From Ruminococcus difficilis (GTDB lineage Bacteria > Bacillota_A > Clostridia > Oscillospirales > Acutalibacteraceae): a DNA stretch of 64,000 bases. Every line of letters begins with the position of its first letter. The stretch's first letter is position 1. The position numbers were made by a program, and so were the translations under genes. Location of the stretch: assembly GCF_016680995.1 (NCBI RefSeq), contig NZ_JAEQMG010000117.1:33218-97217 (forward strand), given 5' to 3'. Below, piece by piece: positions 7,891 through 16,176 of this stretch. The notes under the pieces were generated by a model. The model had not been told where the DNA came from. It searched no databases and saw only the letters and a list, made by a program, of their open reading frames with translations.

Positions 7891-9036
7891 ATGTATAACA
7901 TTTTAAAGCTGAATAAGATCGCTCCTGTTGCGATCGAGCGCTTCGGCGCTGATTATAACTGTGTTGACGAGTGCGACGCGCCCGAGGGTATCCTCGTCCG
8001 CTCCGCTTCTATGCACGACATGGAGCTGCCCGAGAGCCTTCTCGCGATCGCTCGTGCCGGTGCAGGCGTCAACAATATCCCGCTCGACAAGTGTGCCGAG
8101 AAGGGTATCTGTGTATTCAACACTCCCGGCGCTAACGCTAACGCCGTTATGGAGCTGGTGATCGCGGGCATGCTGCTCGGCTCCCGTAAGATCAGCGAGG
8201 GTATCGCGTGGTGCAAGACCCTCAAGGACGATCCCAATAACCTCAAGGCTGTTGAAAAGGGCAAAAGCCAATTCGTCGGTCCCGAGATCAAGGGCAAGAC
8301 CCTCGGCGTAGTCGGACTCGGCGCGATCGGCGTACTGGTCGCGAACGCGGCGCGTGCGCTCCATATGCATGTCATCGGTTACGATCCCTATCTGAGCGTC
8401 AACGCGGCACTGCATCTGTCCCGTCACGTTGTGACTGTCAACAACATCGACGAGCTGTACGCGCAGGCTGATTATGTGACCCTGCATCTGCCGGTCAACG
8501 ACGGCACCCGCGGCATGATCGACGCCGATACCATCGCAAAGATGAAGGACGGCGTTCGCCTGCTGAACTTCTCTCGTGACGGTCTGGTCGTCTCTTCTGA
8601 CATCAAGGCTGCTCTGGAGAGCGGTAAGATGGCGTCTTATGTGACTGACTTCGCTACCAACGATCTGCTCGACGTAGACGGCGTTGTCGCGATTCCGCAC
8701 CTCGGCGCTTCCACTCCCGAGAGTGAGGATAACTGCGCGATCATGGCTGCCGACGAGATGAAGGATTATCTGGAGAACGGCAACATCAAGAACTCCGTCA
8801 ACTTCCCGAATGTTTCCATGCCCAGAACCGGCGATACCCGTTTCTGTGTGTTCCATCACAACGCACCCAAGATGATCTCCAATCTGCTGGAGAAGATCGG
8901 CGGTAACGTTGAGAACATGGAGAACAAGAGCCGCGGCGATTACGCTTACACCATCATCGACGTGACAGGCGCGAATCCCGACGCCCTCGAGGCCGCTGAG
9001 GCGGTAGACGGCATCATCCGTATCAGAAAGCTGTAA
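7891..9036 (+). CDS. serA: D-3-phosphoglycerate dehydrogenase
   Basis: A 381-residue NAD-dependent dehydrogenase that oxidises 3-phosphoglycerate to 3-phosphohydroxypyruvate, the first step of serine synthesis. The nucleotide-binding motif GLGAIG is at 142-147. LHLPVNDGTRGMI and IPHLGASTPESEDNCA carry the conserved Arg/Glu/His region. Residues about 312-381 form a single C-terminal ACT domain (CVFHHNAPKMISNLL...), the usual site of serine feedback; the longer ASB domain of type I enzymes is absent, so this is the short form. A strong AAGGAG site precedes the ATG. It is probably co-transcribed with serC. Confidence 0.94.
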   Translation: MYNILKLNKIAPVAIERFGADYNCVDECDAPEGILVRSASMHDMELPESLLAIARAGAGVNNIPLDKCAEKGICVFNTPGANANAVMELVIAGMLLGSRKISEGIAWCKTLKDDPNNLKAVEKGKSQFVGPEIKGKTLGVVGLGAIGVLVANAARALHMHVIGYDPYLSVNAALHLSRHVVTVNNIDELYAQADYVTLHLPVNDGTRGMIDADTIAKMKDGVRLLNFSRDGLVVSSDIKAALESGKMASYVTDFATNDLLDVDGVVAIPHLGASTPESEDNCAIMAADEMKDYLENGNIKNSVNFPNVSMPRTGDTRFCVFHHNAPKMISNLLEKIGGNVENMENKSRGDYAYTIIDVTGANPDALEAAEAVDGIIRIRKL

Positions 9037-9068
9037 TTTTCCGAAAAAGAATAATAACATAATAATAG

Positions 9069-9100
9069 CGCCCGTGGTTTCATCGCCGCGGGCGTTTTTT
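9069..9100 (+). terminator. Intrinsic terminator after serA
   Basis: CGCCCGTGG at 9069-9077 pairs with CCGCGGGCG at 9086-9094, followed by six T. Confidence 0.85.
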
Positions 9101-9101
9101 A

Positions 9102-9235
9102 ATGAGGAGTTAGGAGTTAGGAGTTAGGAGTTAGGAGTGAGGAGTTAGGAGTGAAGAGTTACGTTTCAGCGGATTTGTAGGGGAGCACCCCGCCCTACAG
9201 AAATCGATTTGCTTTGCGTTTGGGTGACATATAAC
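9102..9235. repeat. GAGTTAGGA left arm without a right arm, plus a GTAGGG repeat
   Basis: About 60 bases of tandem GGAGTTA units, with no matching right arm, run into a segment GTAGGGGAGCACCCCGCCCTAC of another repeat family. It looks like a truncated element. With the serA terminator and the htpG promoter it accounts for the gap 9037-9433. Confidence 0.65.
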
Positions 9236-9282
9236 GAAAAGACAGCTGTATCGCGGATGTTCACATAAAGTTTAAAAAAGAA

Positions 9283-9309
9283 TTAGCACTCTCGACTTGA
9301 CAGTGCTAA
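9283..9309. promoter_or_regulatory. CIRCE operator (HrcA site) of htpG
   Basis: TTAGCACTC, nine bases, CAGTGCTAA: the CIRCE inverted repeat with one mismatch in the right arm. It overlaps the -35 box of the htpG promoter, so HrcA binding should block RNA polymerase until heat or unfolded protein removes it. Confidence 0.92.
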
Positions 9310-9324
9310 AATATGGAGTATAAT
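9297..9324 (+). promoter_or_regulatory. Sigma-A promoter of htpG
   Basis: Perfect TTGACA at 9297-9302 and TATAAT at 9319-9324 with a 16-base spacer; the -35 lies inside the CIRCE operator. Confidence 0.88.
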
Positions 9325-9433
9325 AGATATTGTAATAAAAAATGTCATTTTATACGGAGGAACAATTCTTCGGCGAAAAGCTGCCTCCATGATAAAGAGC
9401 TATGAAATGACAAATGAAAAAGAAGGTATGAAC

Positions 9434-11323
9434 ATGGCGAAAAAGCAATTCAAAACAGAATCCAAAAAACTGCTGGATATGATGGTTAACTCCATCTATA
9501 CCCATAAGGAGATTTTCCTGCGCGAGCTGATTTCTAACGCGTCCGACGCGATCGATAAGCTCTATTTCCGATCCTTGACCGACGACAGCGTGGGTATGGA
9601 TCACGATGATTTTGAGATCCGTCTCACCGCGGACAAGGACAGCCGTATCCTGACCGTCACCGATAACGGTATCGGCATGACCAAGGAAGAGCTCGAGAAC
9701 AACCTCGGTACCATCGCGAAGTCCGGCTCACTCGACTTCAAGACCGATGAAGAGAATCAAAGCGAGAACATCGATATCATCGGTCAGTTCGGCGTAGGCT
9801 TCTACTCCGCGTTCATGGTCGCCGATAATATCAAGGTGGAAAGCAAGGCGTTCGGCAGTGACGAAGCCTTTGTATGGGAATCCTCGGGCGCGGACGGCTA
9901 CACCATCAAGAAGTGTGAGAAGGACAAAGCCGGCACGGTCATCACCCTGCACATCAAGGAGGATACCGAGGAAGAAAAGTACGGTGAGTTCCTCGAAGTC
10001 TATCGCATCCGCGAGCTGATCAAGAAATACAGCGACTACATCCGTTACCCGATCCGCATGGAGACCTCGCATAAACAGCTCAAAGAGGGCACCGAGAACG
10101 AGTATGAGGACATTTATGAGGATGAGACCCTCAACAGCATGACCCCCATCTGGAAGAAGCCGCAGAGCAAGGTCACCGATGAGGAATATGCCGAGTATTA
10201 CAAGGGCAAGTTCAACGATTATGAAGCGCCCCTCAAGGTGATCCGCCAGTCCACCGAGGGTAACGCGACCTATACCGCGCTGCTGTTCATCCCGTCTCAC
10301 GCGCCGTATGATTATTACAGCCGCGATTATGAGAAGGGCTTGCAGCTCTATTCCAGCTCCGTGATGATCATGGAGAAGTGCAAGGATCTTTTGCCCGATC
10401 ATTTCAGCTTTGTCAAGGGTCTGGTGGACAGCGCCGACCTGAGCCTGAACATATCGCGTGAGATGCTGCAGCATGACCGTCAGCTTAAGATCATCGCTAA
10501 GGCGCTTGAGAAAAAGATCGCCTCAGAGCTCGGCAAAATGCTGAAAACCGACCGCGAAAAGTACGAGCAGTTCTTCCGTGAGTTCGGCGCGCAGCTCAAG
10601 TGGGGCATCTATTCCTCCTTCGGCGTGAACCGTGAGGAATTGCAGGATCTCCTGCTCTTTAAGACGTCCGACGAAGGCAGGTATACTTCTTTAAAAGAAT
10701 ATATCGACCGTGCAAGAGAGAATCAGGACAAGATCTACTATGCGGTCGGCGAGACCGTCGAGAAGATCGCCATGCTCCCGCAGGTGGAGAGCGTGCTTGC
10801 CAAGGGCTATGAGGTGCTCTACCTGACCGAGGACATCGACGAATTCTGCGTCCAGATCCTGCGCAATTATGATAACAAGGATTTCCTGAATGTCTGTACC
10901 GATAACCTCGACCTCGGCGATGAGGAAGAGAAGGCACAGCTCAAGGAAGAGAATGACAAGTCCGAGGAGCTCTTTAAATTCATGAAGGAGAGTATCGGCG
11001 ACAAGGTGGCGAAGGTGCGCTACACCAACACCTTGAAGAACCACGCCGTCTGCCTTTCCAGCGAGGGCAATGTGTCCGTCGGCATGGAGCAGATCCTCAA
11101 CAAGATGCCCGGCACCGAGGGTCAAAATATCAAGGCGGAGACCGTGCTTGAGATCAACAAGGATCATCCGATCAAGGATAAGCTGCTGTATCTGTTCGGT
11201 AACGATAAAGAGAAGCTCGCCGATTACAGCAAGATCCTGTACGCCCAGGCAAGACTGATCAACGGTCTGAACCTCGACAACCCCGCCGAGATCAGCGATC
11301 TGGTATGTGATCTGATGGTATGA
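9434..11323 (+). CDS. htpG: Chaperone protein HtpG (Hsp90)
   Basis: A 629-residue cytoplasmic Hsp90 chaperone. The N-terminal ATPase of the GHKL fold shows ELISNASDAIDKL (metal-binding Asn), DNGIGMT and GQFGVGFYSAFMVAD. The middle domain and C-terminal dimer domain follow and the length is normal. Three in-frame ATGs are possible (9389, 9428, 9434). The start at 9434 (MAKKQFKTE) has AGAAGG at 9421-9426 at good spacing and matches the family N-terminus; the one at 9389 is preceded by CCTCC, not a ribosome site. Transcription is from a CIRCE-controlled promoter, unlike the HrcA-independent htpG of Bacillus subtilis. Confidence 0.96.
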   Translation: MAKKQFKTESKKLLDMMVNSIYTHKEIFLRELISNASDAIDKLYFRSLTDDSVGMDHDDFEIRLTADKDSRILTVTDNGIGMTKEELENNLGTIAKSGSLDFKTDEENQSENIDIIGQFGVGFYSAFMVADNIKVESKAFGSDEAFVWESSGADGYTIKKCEKDKAGTVITLHIKEDTEEEKYGEFLEVYRIRELIKKYSDYIRYPIRMETSHKQLKEGTENEYEDIYEDETLNSMTPIWKKPQSKVTDEEYAEYYKGKFNDYEAPLKVIRQSTEGNATYTALLFIPSHAPYDYYSRDYEKGLQLYSSSVMIMEKCKDLLPDHFSFVKGLVDSADLSLNISREMLQHDRQLKIIAKALEKKIASELGKMLKTDREKYEQFFREFGAQLKWGIYSSFGVNREELQDLLLFKTSDEGRYTSLKEYIDRARENQDKIYYAVGETVEKIAMLPQVESVLAKGYEVLYLTEDIDEFCVQILRNYDNKDFLNVCTDNLDLGDEEEKAQLKEENDKSEELFKFMKESIGDKVAKVRYTNTLKNHAVCLSSEGNVSVGMEQILNKMPGTEGQNIKAETVLEINKDHPIKDKLLYLFGNDKEKLADYSKILYAQARLINGLNLDNPAEISDLVCDLMV

Positions 11324-11328
11324 GGATC

Positions 11329-11537
11329 GGTTAACGGTTAACGGTTAACGGTTAACGGTGAAGGGCGGGACACCCGCACCCGATTTGTAGTATTTTTTAT
11401 TCAAATATGCTTATATAAAAACGTCCGCAACTCATCATAGAGTCGCGGACGTTATATTTTTACATCTATGAAATATCAATCCAAAACGCGTCAGCGTTTC
11501 CCAACACCGTTCACCGTTCTCCGTTATCCGTTAACCG
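11329..11537. repeat. Palindromic intergenic element, GGTTAACGG type
   Basis: The left arm is GGTTAACGG repeated four times and the right arm CCGTTCTCCGTTATCCGTTAACC. Between them are the shared core GGGCGGGACACCCGCACCC, a terminator hairpin, and AAAACGCGTCAGCGTTTCCC, which recurs in the element at 54803. The right arm provides the last codons and stop of the minus-strand gene at 11524. Confidence 0.8.
11419..11462. terminator. Bidirectional terminator between htpG and the sortase operon
   Basis: ACGTCCGCAACT at 11421-11432 pairs with AGTCGCGGACGT at 11441-11452 (one mismatch), with A/T runs on both sides. It serves two converging operons and sits inside a repeat element. Confidence 0.78.
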
Positions 11538-11949
11538 ACGATAGTTTACTCCCGATATACTCCAACAGTTCCTCACCGCACATTTCCGTGATGTCCTCGG
11601 GGGAGTCGGGGAAGGAAAGCAGGATCTGATTTTTATCCCTGACGATATAGCCCTCGCTGCCGCTCACTGCGCTTAACTTGCGCATATTATCGAGCGTGAG
11701 CGCGGAGTTGGAGAATACGCGCGACAGCACGACGCGCAGGTTGTCGTCCTCAAAGGAGTCGAAGCCGCCGATGATGACGGTCAGCGGACAGAGTTTCAAG
11801 CTGCGGCTGACCTGCGCCCCCAGCTCGACCGGCGTGGTCGCCGAGGTGATCAGATGCGCTTCGCCGCCGATGGGGGCGAGCGCTTTTCTCAGCGCTTTTT
11901 CACAGTATGAGGTTTTTCTTGACAGATAAAAAATCAGATTGTACTTCAT
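11524..11949 (-). CDS. Small protein related to the N-terminal domain of the adjacent sortase
   Basis: A 141-residue cytoplasmic protein of no recognised family, without signal peptide or membrane segment. Its layout parallels residues 1-155 of the next gene upstream (12009-13937). Both start with an LFxxxxx strand, have an LITSATTP/LQYTTECA segment, a hydrophobic strand ending in a D-S pair (IIGGFDSFEDDNLRVVLSRVF versus FVNALDSTDNSSFRKLFYKTI), then GYIVRDKNQILLSFPDSP versus GYCFSYSGKRFIALPCAS and a final helix. I infer that the two are homologous. The GGFDSFEDD block faintly recalls the GGxGPTxDD loop of MoaB/CinA-type domains, but this is weak. Start: AAAGGA 6 bases before the ATG. The stop codon lies in a repeat element. 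Last gene of the sortase operon. Confidence 0.72.
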   Translation of the reverse strand: MKYNLIFYLSRKTSYCEKALRKALAPIGGEAHLITSATTPVELGAQVSRSLKLCPLTVIIGGFDSFEDDNLRVVLSRVFSNSALTLDNMRKLSAVSGSEGYIVRDKNQILLSFPDSPEDITEMCGEELLEYIGSKLSSVNG

Positions 11950-12008
11950 AGCGATCCTTTGCTGTGTTGACGGGGGATAGGGATGAACCCCTTCCCCCGA
12001 TACGTTTA

Positions 12009-13937
12009 TTACTTGGGAACGGCGGTGAACTTGGGATAAATATCGATACCGACGTTCAGATGGTCGAAGTCGACGCCGGAAACATCCTTGTCCCAGCCCT
12101 CGAATACATAGGTGTAGTAGTCATCCTCCGGCATGACCGGGTCACCGCCCGGCGTGGGTACCGGATCACCCTCCTTGACGTTGTAGGCGGCATACTGACT
12201 GCCGTCAAAGTTGCGGTAGGTGACGGGGTAGTAGGTGATGACCGGCGGTTCTGTCGGCTTGGGAGCGCCTTTCTTTTCCGTGGGTGGCGGCTCGGTAGGA
12301 GGCTCCGTCGGGTTGGAGGCGAGGGTCGCGGTCAGATCCTCCGAGCCCTCCAGATTACCCTTGCCGTCGTACCAGTCAACCTGACCCTTGGCATTTGCCG
12401 ACTTGAAGGTCTCGGTCTCGGGACGGGTACCGCCGTAGCGGCTGTAGTAAACATCCGGGAACAACGGATCGGAGCTGCGCGACGCCAAGCTGACGTCGAC
12501 GTTAGGATCCTCTCCGGGGCGTACCTTACGCGCGACGACCACCAGTCGCCACTGGTAGAATTCATAACAGCAGGTAGACAGGGTGATGATCTGGTCGCCC
12601 TCGTTACAGGTGACAGGAATGTCGAAGAACGAGCGCACGCGCATATTGTAGACGAAGTTCATGAACTCCGCGTCGGAGTTAAAATCGCCCTGCATGTAGT
12701 TGAAGAACTCGCCGTGCTCGTAGCGGGTCGAGGTCTTGAACACCGAGATGATCTTATATTTGGCGTCGCCGTCGGGGGTGTTGAACTTGACGATGGGATG
12801 ATCCTGATAGAATTCGAGATCGCCCTTCAGATCGCCCTTCGGCGAGTATCCCAGAAGTCCGGCGAACATACTGCCGTCGAGCATATCGTGACCGTGCATG
12901 ATGACGTTGCGCGATTTTTCGCCCTCGGTAGAGCGGTAGTCAATGAAGATGCTGCCGTATTCGGAGCTTTCCTTTTTGTAGGTGCGCTTGAGGTAATATT
13001 GATTATAGCGGTCGTCGCCCTCGTGATACAGGACTGGGTAATCGATCTTGGTGTCGGGGATGGTGATCCAGCCGACGATCTCGTCGTTGATCTCCTTGAG
13101 CGCGTCCCAATCCTGTTCGGGGCCTTCACCTTCGCCATCTTCGTTGTTTTTGTTATGGGCGATGGTCTGGATCTCGCTGGTGACGGCATTGTTGCGCATC
13201 GGGCCGAAGATGTAGAACTCCAGCACGTAGATCAGCGCGGCGATGAACGCGGCGATCGCTATCAGTACGACGATCTTGCGGATCTTCTGCTTTTTGGTAT
13301 CCCCTTTCTGAGGAATAAAGGATTGGATAAAGCCTTGCTTTTTCTTCGGTACCGCGGCATCATTGGACAGATCGATCTGATTGAGCTCGGCGTCGACCTC
13401 GTTGCCGCTCGCGTCAAAGAACGCGATACCAACAGGGTAGAGCGCCGCGTTCTTCGTGAACACATCGTTGGCGCCCGCGATACCGCCGCGGATCACATCT
13501 TTGAGCGAGGCGCCTGTCAGTGAAGCGCAGGGCAGCGCGATAAAGCGCTTTCCCGAATAGGAGAAGCAGTAGCCCTTATAGCCGTTGCCCAGATCGCCGA
13601 TAGAGGAGACCTTGAGCTTCGGCGTCAGATCCTTGTGCGCTTCATCACGCGGGATACCGGCTTCGAGATTCTCGATCGTTTTGTAAAACAGCTTGCGGAA
13701 TGAGCTGTTGTCGGTCGAATCGAGCGCATTGACGAACAAAAACAGATCACTTTCGCTTGCGTTCAGCTTTTCCGTGATCGCCTTTGACAGCTTTTTGGCG
13801 TCTGCGGCACATTCGGTGGTGTACTGCAGCTCGACGCCGTCCACTTCGAGAGCAGAGCTGATCTCGGCAGCTGTGTCCGTATATGCCTTTGCGTCGGCTT
13901 TATTCTTTTGGATAGAGAACAATTCACATTTGAACAT
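12009..13937 (-). CDS. Class B sortase with extra N-terminal domain and C-terminal InlB-type repeat
   Basis: A 642-residue membrane protein. Residues 1-155 form a cytoplasmic domain homologous to the small downstream gene; about 221-245 is a membrane helix. Residues 275-475 are a sortase B catalytic domain with His350 (MHGHDM), Cys456 (TLSTC) and Arg464. Residues about 541-565 are a Pro/Thr/Glu linker, and 568-640 an InlB B-repeat-like domain (VTYRNFDGS, YTYVFEGWDKDVSGV). Sortases cleave a sorting signal and attach the protein to cell wall or pilin; SrtB is normally about 240 residues with none of the extra domains. Start at 13937 (MFKCELF) is supported by AAGGA; the frame open to 14189 overlaps the upstream gene and is rejected. 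No substrate with a clear sorting motif is seen in the window. Confidence 0.9.
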   Translation of the reverse strand: MFKCELFSIQKNKADAKAYTDTAAEISSALEVDGVELQYTTECAADAKKLSKAITEKLNASESDLFLFVNALDSTDNSSFRKLFYKTIENLEAGIPRDEAHKDLTPKLKVSSIGDLGNGYKGYCFSYSGKRFIALPCASLTGASLKDVIRGGIAGANDVFTKNAALYPVGIAFFDASGNEVDAELNQIDLSNDAAVPKKKQGFIQSFIPQKGDTKKQKIRKIVVLIAIAAFIAALIYVLEFYIFGPMRNNAVTSEIQTIAHNKNNEDGEGEGPEQDWDALKEINDEIVGWITIPDTKIDYPVLYHEGDDRYNQYYLKRTYKKESSEYGSIFIDYRSTEGEKSRNVIMHGHDMLDGSMFAGLLGYSPKGDLKGDLEFYQDHPIVKFNTPDGDAKYKIISVFKTSTRYEHGEFFNYMQGDFNSDAEFMNFVYNMRVRSFFDIPVTCNEGDQIITLSTCCYEFYQWRLVVVARKVRPGEDPNVDVSLASRSSDPLFPDVYYSRYGGTRPETETFKSANAKGQVDWYDGKGNLEGSEDLTATLASNPTEPPTEPPPTEKKGAPKPTEPPVITYYPVTYRNFDGSQYAAYNVKEGDPVPTPGGDPVMPEDDYYTYVFEGWDKDVSGVDFDHLNVGIDIYPKFTAVPK

Positions 13938-13978
13938 AGAAGATCCTTCTTGTCTGGTAGGATAGGGGAGCGCCTTGA

Positions 13979-14722
13979 TTACTTGGGCTCGGCGCAGATA
14001 ACGGTATAACCGCTCTCGTTCGCGACTTTCGCACTGTAGCTCGTGCCGTCGGAGGTGAAGCTGACAGCGTCCTTTTTGAGATCGTCCTGCGTGAGCTTGA
14101 CGATATCGATCGTATCGGATTTGAGAACGCCGTCGACGGTGGAGCTGATGACGGTATCGCCTTTGACGACGATCATATTGTTGCCGCATTTCTCAGCGAG
14201 ATTGTCGCCGACGACATCGCCGTAAGCGTCGGTGGTCAAGGTAATGATGACAACACCGGTGCCGTCGGTGCGCTTGACGCCTGCCATCAGGCTGTAGGTG
14301 CCGTCCTCCGCGTGATAGACCGGATCGGTCATCTGCTTGTCTGCGGTATTTCTGACGATGCCGGCAAATTCTTTCTTGTCGGCGAGATCCTTCAGGTTCT
14401 TGTCCTTGTCGCCTGCCGGATAGGAGCCGACGACGGTACGGGTCTCATCCGCTACCGTCAATCCGTCGAGAGAAAGCGTCTTGGCGACTTTCTCAAAATC
14501 CTCCTCGGTGCTGTCCTTGGTGATCAGCATCGCGGCGATATTGGCAGTTTTGAAGACGTCGCCGGCAAAAACGGATTCATTGCGTTTTTGATCGTGAGCA
14601 AAATCCGCGATCTTGCCCTTGGCGTAATCCAGGTTGGCGGATAATCCCTTGCTTGCGCTGCATCCCGCGAGAAGCGCGCAGATCAGGACGACGGATACTG
14701 CGATTGTGAATATTTTTTTCAT
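13979..14722 (-). CDS. Lipoprotein, Cache-like sensor fold, first gene of sortase operon
   Basis: A 247-residue predicted lipoprotein: signal MKKIFTIAVSVVLICALLAGC with lipobox LAGC. The mature part begins with a helix and then has the strand-turn pattern of an extracellular Cache domain (DGLTVADETRTVVGSYPAG, GIVRNTADKQMTDPVYH, YSLMAGVKRTDGTGVVIITL, NNMIVVKGDTVISST). Cache domains usually sit outside receptors and bind small ligands; here no signalling domain follows. Start 14722 has AAAGGA 7 bases upstream; the extension to 14758 lacks support. It is 41 bases upstream of the sortase gene. Function unknown; it could feed a ligand signal to the sortase system or be its substrate or partner. 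The fold call is tentative. Confidence 0.75.
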   Translation of the reverse strand: MKKIFTIAVSVVLICALLAGCSASKGLSANLDYAKGKIADFAHDQKRNESVFAGDVFKTANIAAMLITKDSTEEDFEKVAKTLSLDGLTVADETRTVVGSYPAGDKDKNLKDLADKKEFAGIVRNTADKQMTDPVYHAEDGTYSLMAGVKRTDGTGVVIITLTTDAYGDVVGDNLAEKCGNNMIVVKGDTVISSTVDGVLKSDTIDIVKLTQDDLKKDAVSFTSDGTSYSAKVANESGYTVICAEPK

Positions 14723-14765
14723 GACAAATCCTTTCCGAAAGGTGACCCTTTCAAACATTTTATTG

Positions 14766-14786
14766 ACAGAAAAGCGCCTTTTCTGT
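14766..14786. other. Perfect palindrome upstream of the sortase operon
   Basis: ACAGAAAAG, three bases, CTTTTCTGT. It lies between thiI and the lipoprotein gene, both on the minus strand. It may be a weak terminator of thiI or an operator for the sortase operon. Confidence 0.45.
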
Positions 14787-14826
14787 TAGTTCCTGATGAA
14801 AAATTGATTCTATAAAAGAAATATAA

Positions 14827-15999
14827 TCAGAAGTCGATTGTCTTGACCGTGGTGTTTCGGATCGCTTCCTCGATCAGTTCATCCAGTTCCGCCTCACGCT
14901 CCGCCTGCTCGACAAAATGCAGGATGGGCTTGGTGCGCGGGTGCTTGGGTGTGAAGATGGTACAGCAATCCTCGTACGGCTCGATGGAGGTCTCAAAGGT
15001 GCCGATGCGGCGGGAGATGTTGATGATCTCCTGCTTATCCATGCCAATCAGCGGACGGAACACGATCTTGCCCGCGGCGACGTTGGTGCAGTTCAGCGCG
15101 TACATCGTCTGTGACGCGACCTGTCCGAGGCTCTCGCCGGTGATCAGCGCGCCGGACTTGGTCTGTTCGGCGACGCGGGTGGCGATCTTCATCATCACGC
15201 GTCTCAGCAGGATGGTGAACAGCTCTTCGGGACAGCGATCGCGCATGGTCTCCTGCACCTTGGTCAGCGGAACGGTGTGCATTTCGATGGAGCCCGCGAA
15301 GCGGCTGACTTCCTTGAGCAGCTTTTCGACCTTTAATCGCGCGCGCTCGGAGGTATAGGGCGGAGATTCAAAGTGGACGGCGTTGAGCTTTAGGCCGCGT
15401 TTCGCCATCATATAGGCGGCGACGGGGGAGTCGATACCGCCGCTGATGAGCACGGTAGCCAGCCCCGATGTGCCGACGGGCATACCGCCCTGACCGCGGA
15501 TGGTCGCGCATCGGATATAGGCGCCGAAGTCGCGCACCTCGACGGTGACGGTGACCTCGGGATTCTTGACGTCGACCTTGAGATGGGGACAGGTGGAGAG
15601 CAGCTTGCCGCCGACCTGTGCCGAGATCTCGGGAGATTTATAGGGGAAGCGCTTGTCGGAGCGCTTGGATTCTACCTTGAATGTTTCGGCGTCCTCTAAG
15701 TATTCCTTGCAGTAGAGGGGCGCTTTTGCGAGGATATCATCGAGCGTCTTGTCGCATACGCAGGCGCGTGAGAAGGTGACGATGCCGAACACCTCCGAGA
15801 TACGCTCGCATACGTCGTCGAGGTCTGTGTCCTCGGACTGCGGGATGACATAGATGGTGGACTGGGCAATCTTGATGGTGAACTTGCCGAGCCCGCGCAG
15901 ACGGTATTTGATGTTTTTGATAAGTACGTCTTCAAACGCGCGGCGGTTGAGCCCCTTGAGGACCATTTCGCCGAGCTTGATCAATATGATTTCTTGCAT
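14827..15999 (-). CDS. thiI: tRNA 4-thiouridine synthase ThiI (no rhodanese domain)
   Basis: A 390-residue sulfurtransferase that adenylates U8 of tRNA and places sulfur there; the family also supplies sulfur for thiamine thiazole. Order: N-terminal ferredoxin-like part (MQEIILIKLGEMVLKG), THUMP domain about 60-165, then the PP-loop ATPase with SGGIDSP at 186-192 and AGKIVFRPLIGMDKQEII. There is no C-terminal rhodanese domain, as usual in Firmicutes, so persulfide must come from a partner. The cysteine desulfurase gene directly upstream (16177-17307) fits that role. Start at 15999 (MQEIIL) is preceded by AGGAAGA; the frame open to 16050 is not needed. Confidence 0.95.
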   Translation of the reverse strand: MQEIILIKLGEMVLKGLNRRAFEDVLIKNIKYRLRGLGKFTIKIAQSTIYVIPQSEDTDLDDVCERISEVFGIVTFSRACVCDKTLDDILAKAPLYCKEYLEDAETFKVESKRSDKRFPYKSPEISAQVGGKLLSTCPHLKVDVKNPEVTVTVEVRDFGAYIRCATIRGQGGMPVGTSGLATVLISGGIDSPVAAYMMAKRGLKLNAVHFESPPYTSERARLKVEKLLKEVSRFAGSIEMHTVPLTKVQETMRDRCPEELFTILLRRVMMKIATRVAEQTKSGALITGESLGQVASQTMYALNCTNVAAGKIVFRPLIGMDKQEIINISRRIGTFETSIEPYEDCCTIFTPKHPRTKPILHFVEQAEREAELDELIEEAIRNTTVKTIDF

Positions 16000-16020
16000 A
16001 ATCTTCTTCCTAATCTGTAT

Positions 16021-16173
16021 TTGCCTTCCCCTTGAGGGGAAGGTGGGCAATTCGCTTGCGAATTGGTCGGATGAGGTGTAACCCTGACCGGATCAACATT
16101 TTATGGGATAAGGCATTAACGTTTCCACCTCATCCGTCACCCTTCGGGCGACACCTTCCCCTCAAGGGGAAGG
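16021..16173. repeat. Intergenic palindromic repeat, CCTTCCCCTTGAGGGGAAGG type
   Basis: The ends are TTGCCTTCCCCTTGAGGGGA and its inverse, with inner hairpins CAATTCGCTTGCGAATTG and GTCACCCTTCGGGCGACA. It fills the gap between the desulfurase gene and thiI and leaves them in one transcription direction. It resembles the CTCCCTTT family in layout. Confidence 0.78.
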
Positions 16174-16176
16174 CTT

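Noticed and set aside
9389..9433. htpG start at ATG 9389
   Set aside because: It is preceded by CCTCC rather than a ribosome site; the family N-terminus MxKKQFKTE fits the ATG at 9434.
11964..13523. 519-residue plus-strand frame opposite the sortase gene
   Set aside because: Shadow of the sortase gene, which has clear motifs and a ribosome site.
13938..14189. N-terminal extension of the sortase frame up to 14189
   Set aside because: It overlaps the lipoprotein gene in another frame, is Arg-rich and has no ribosome site; the ATG at 13937 has AAGGA at good distance.
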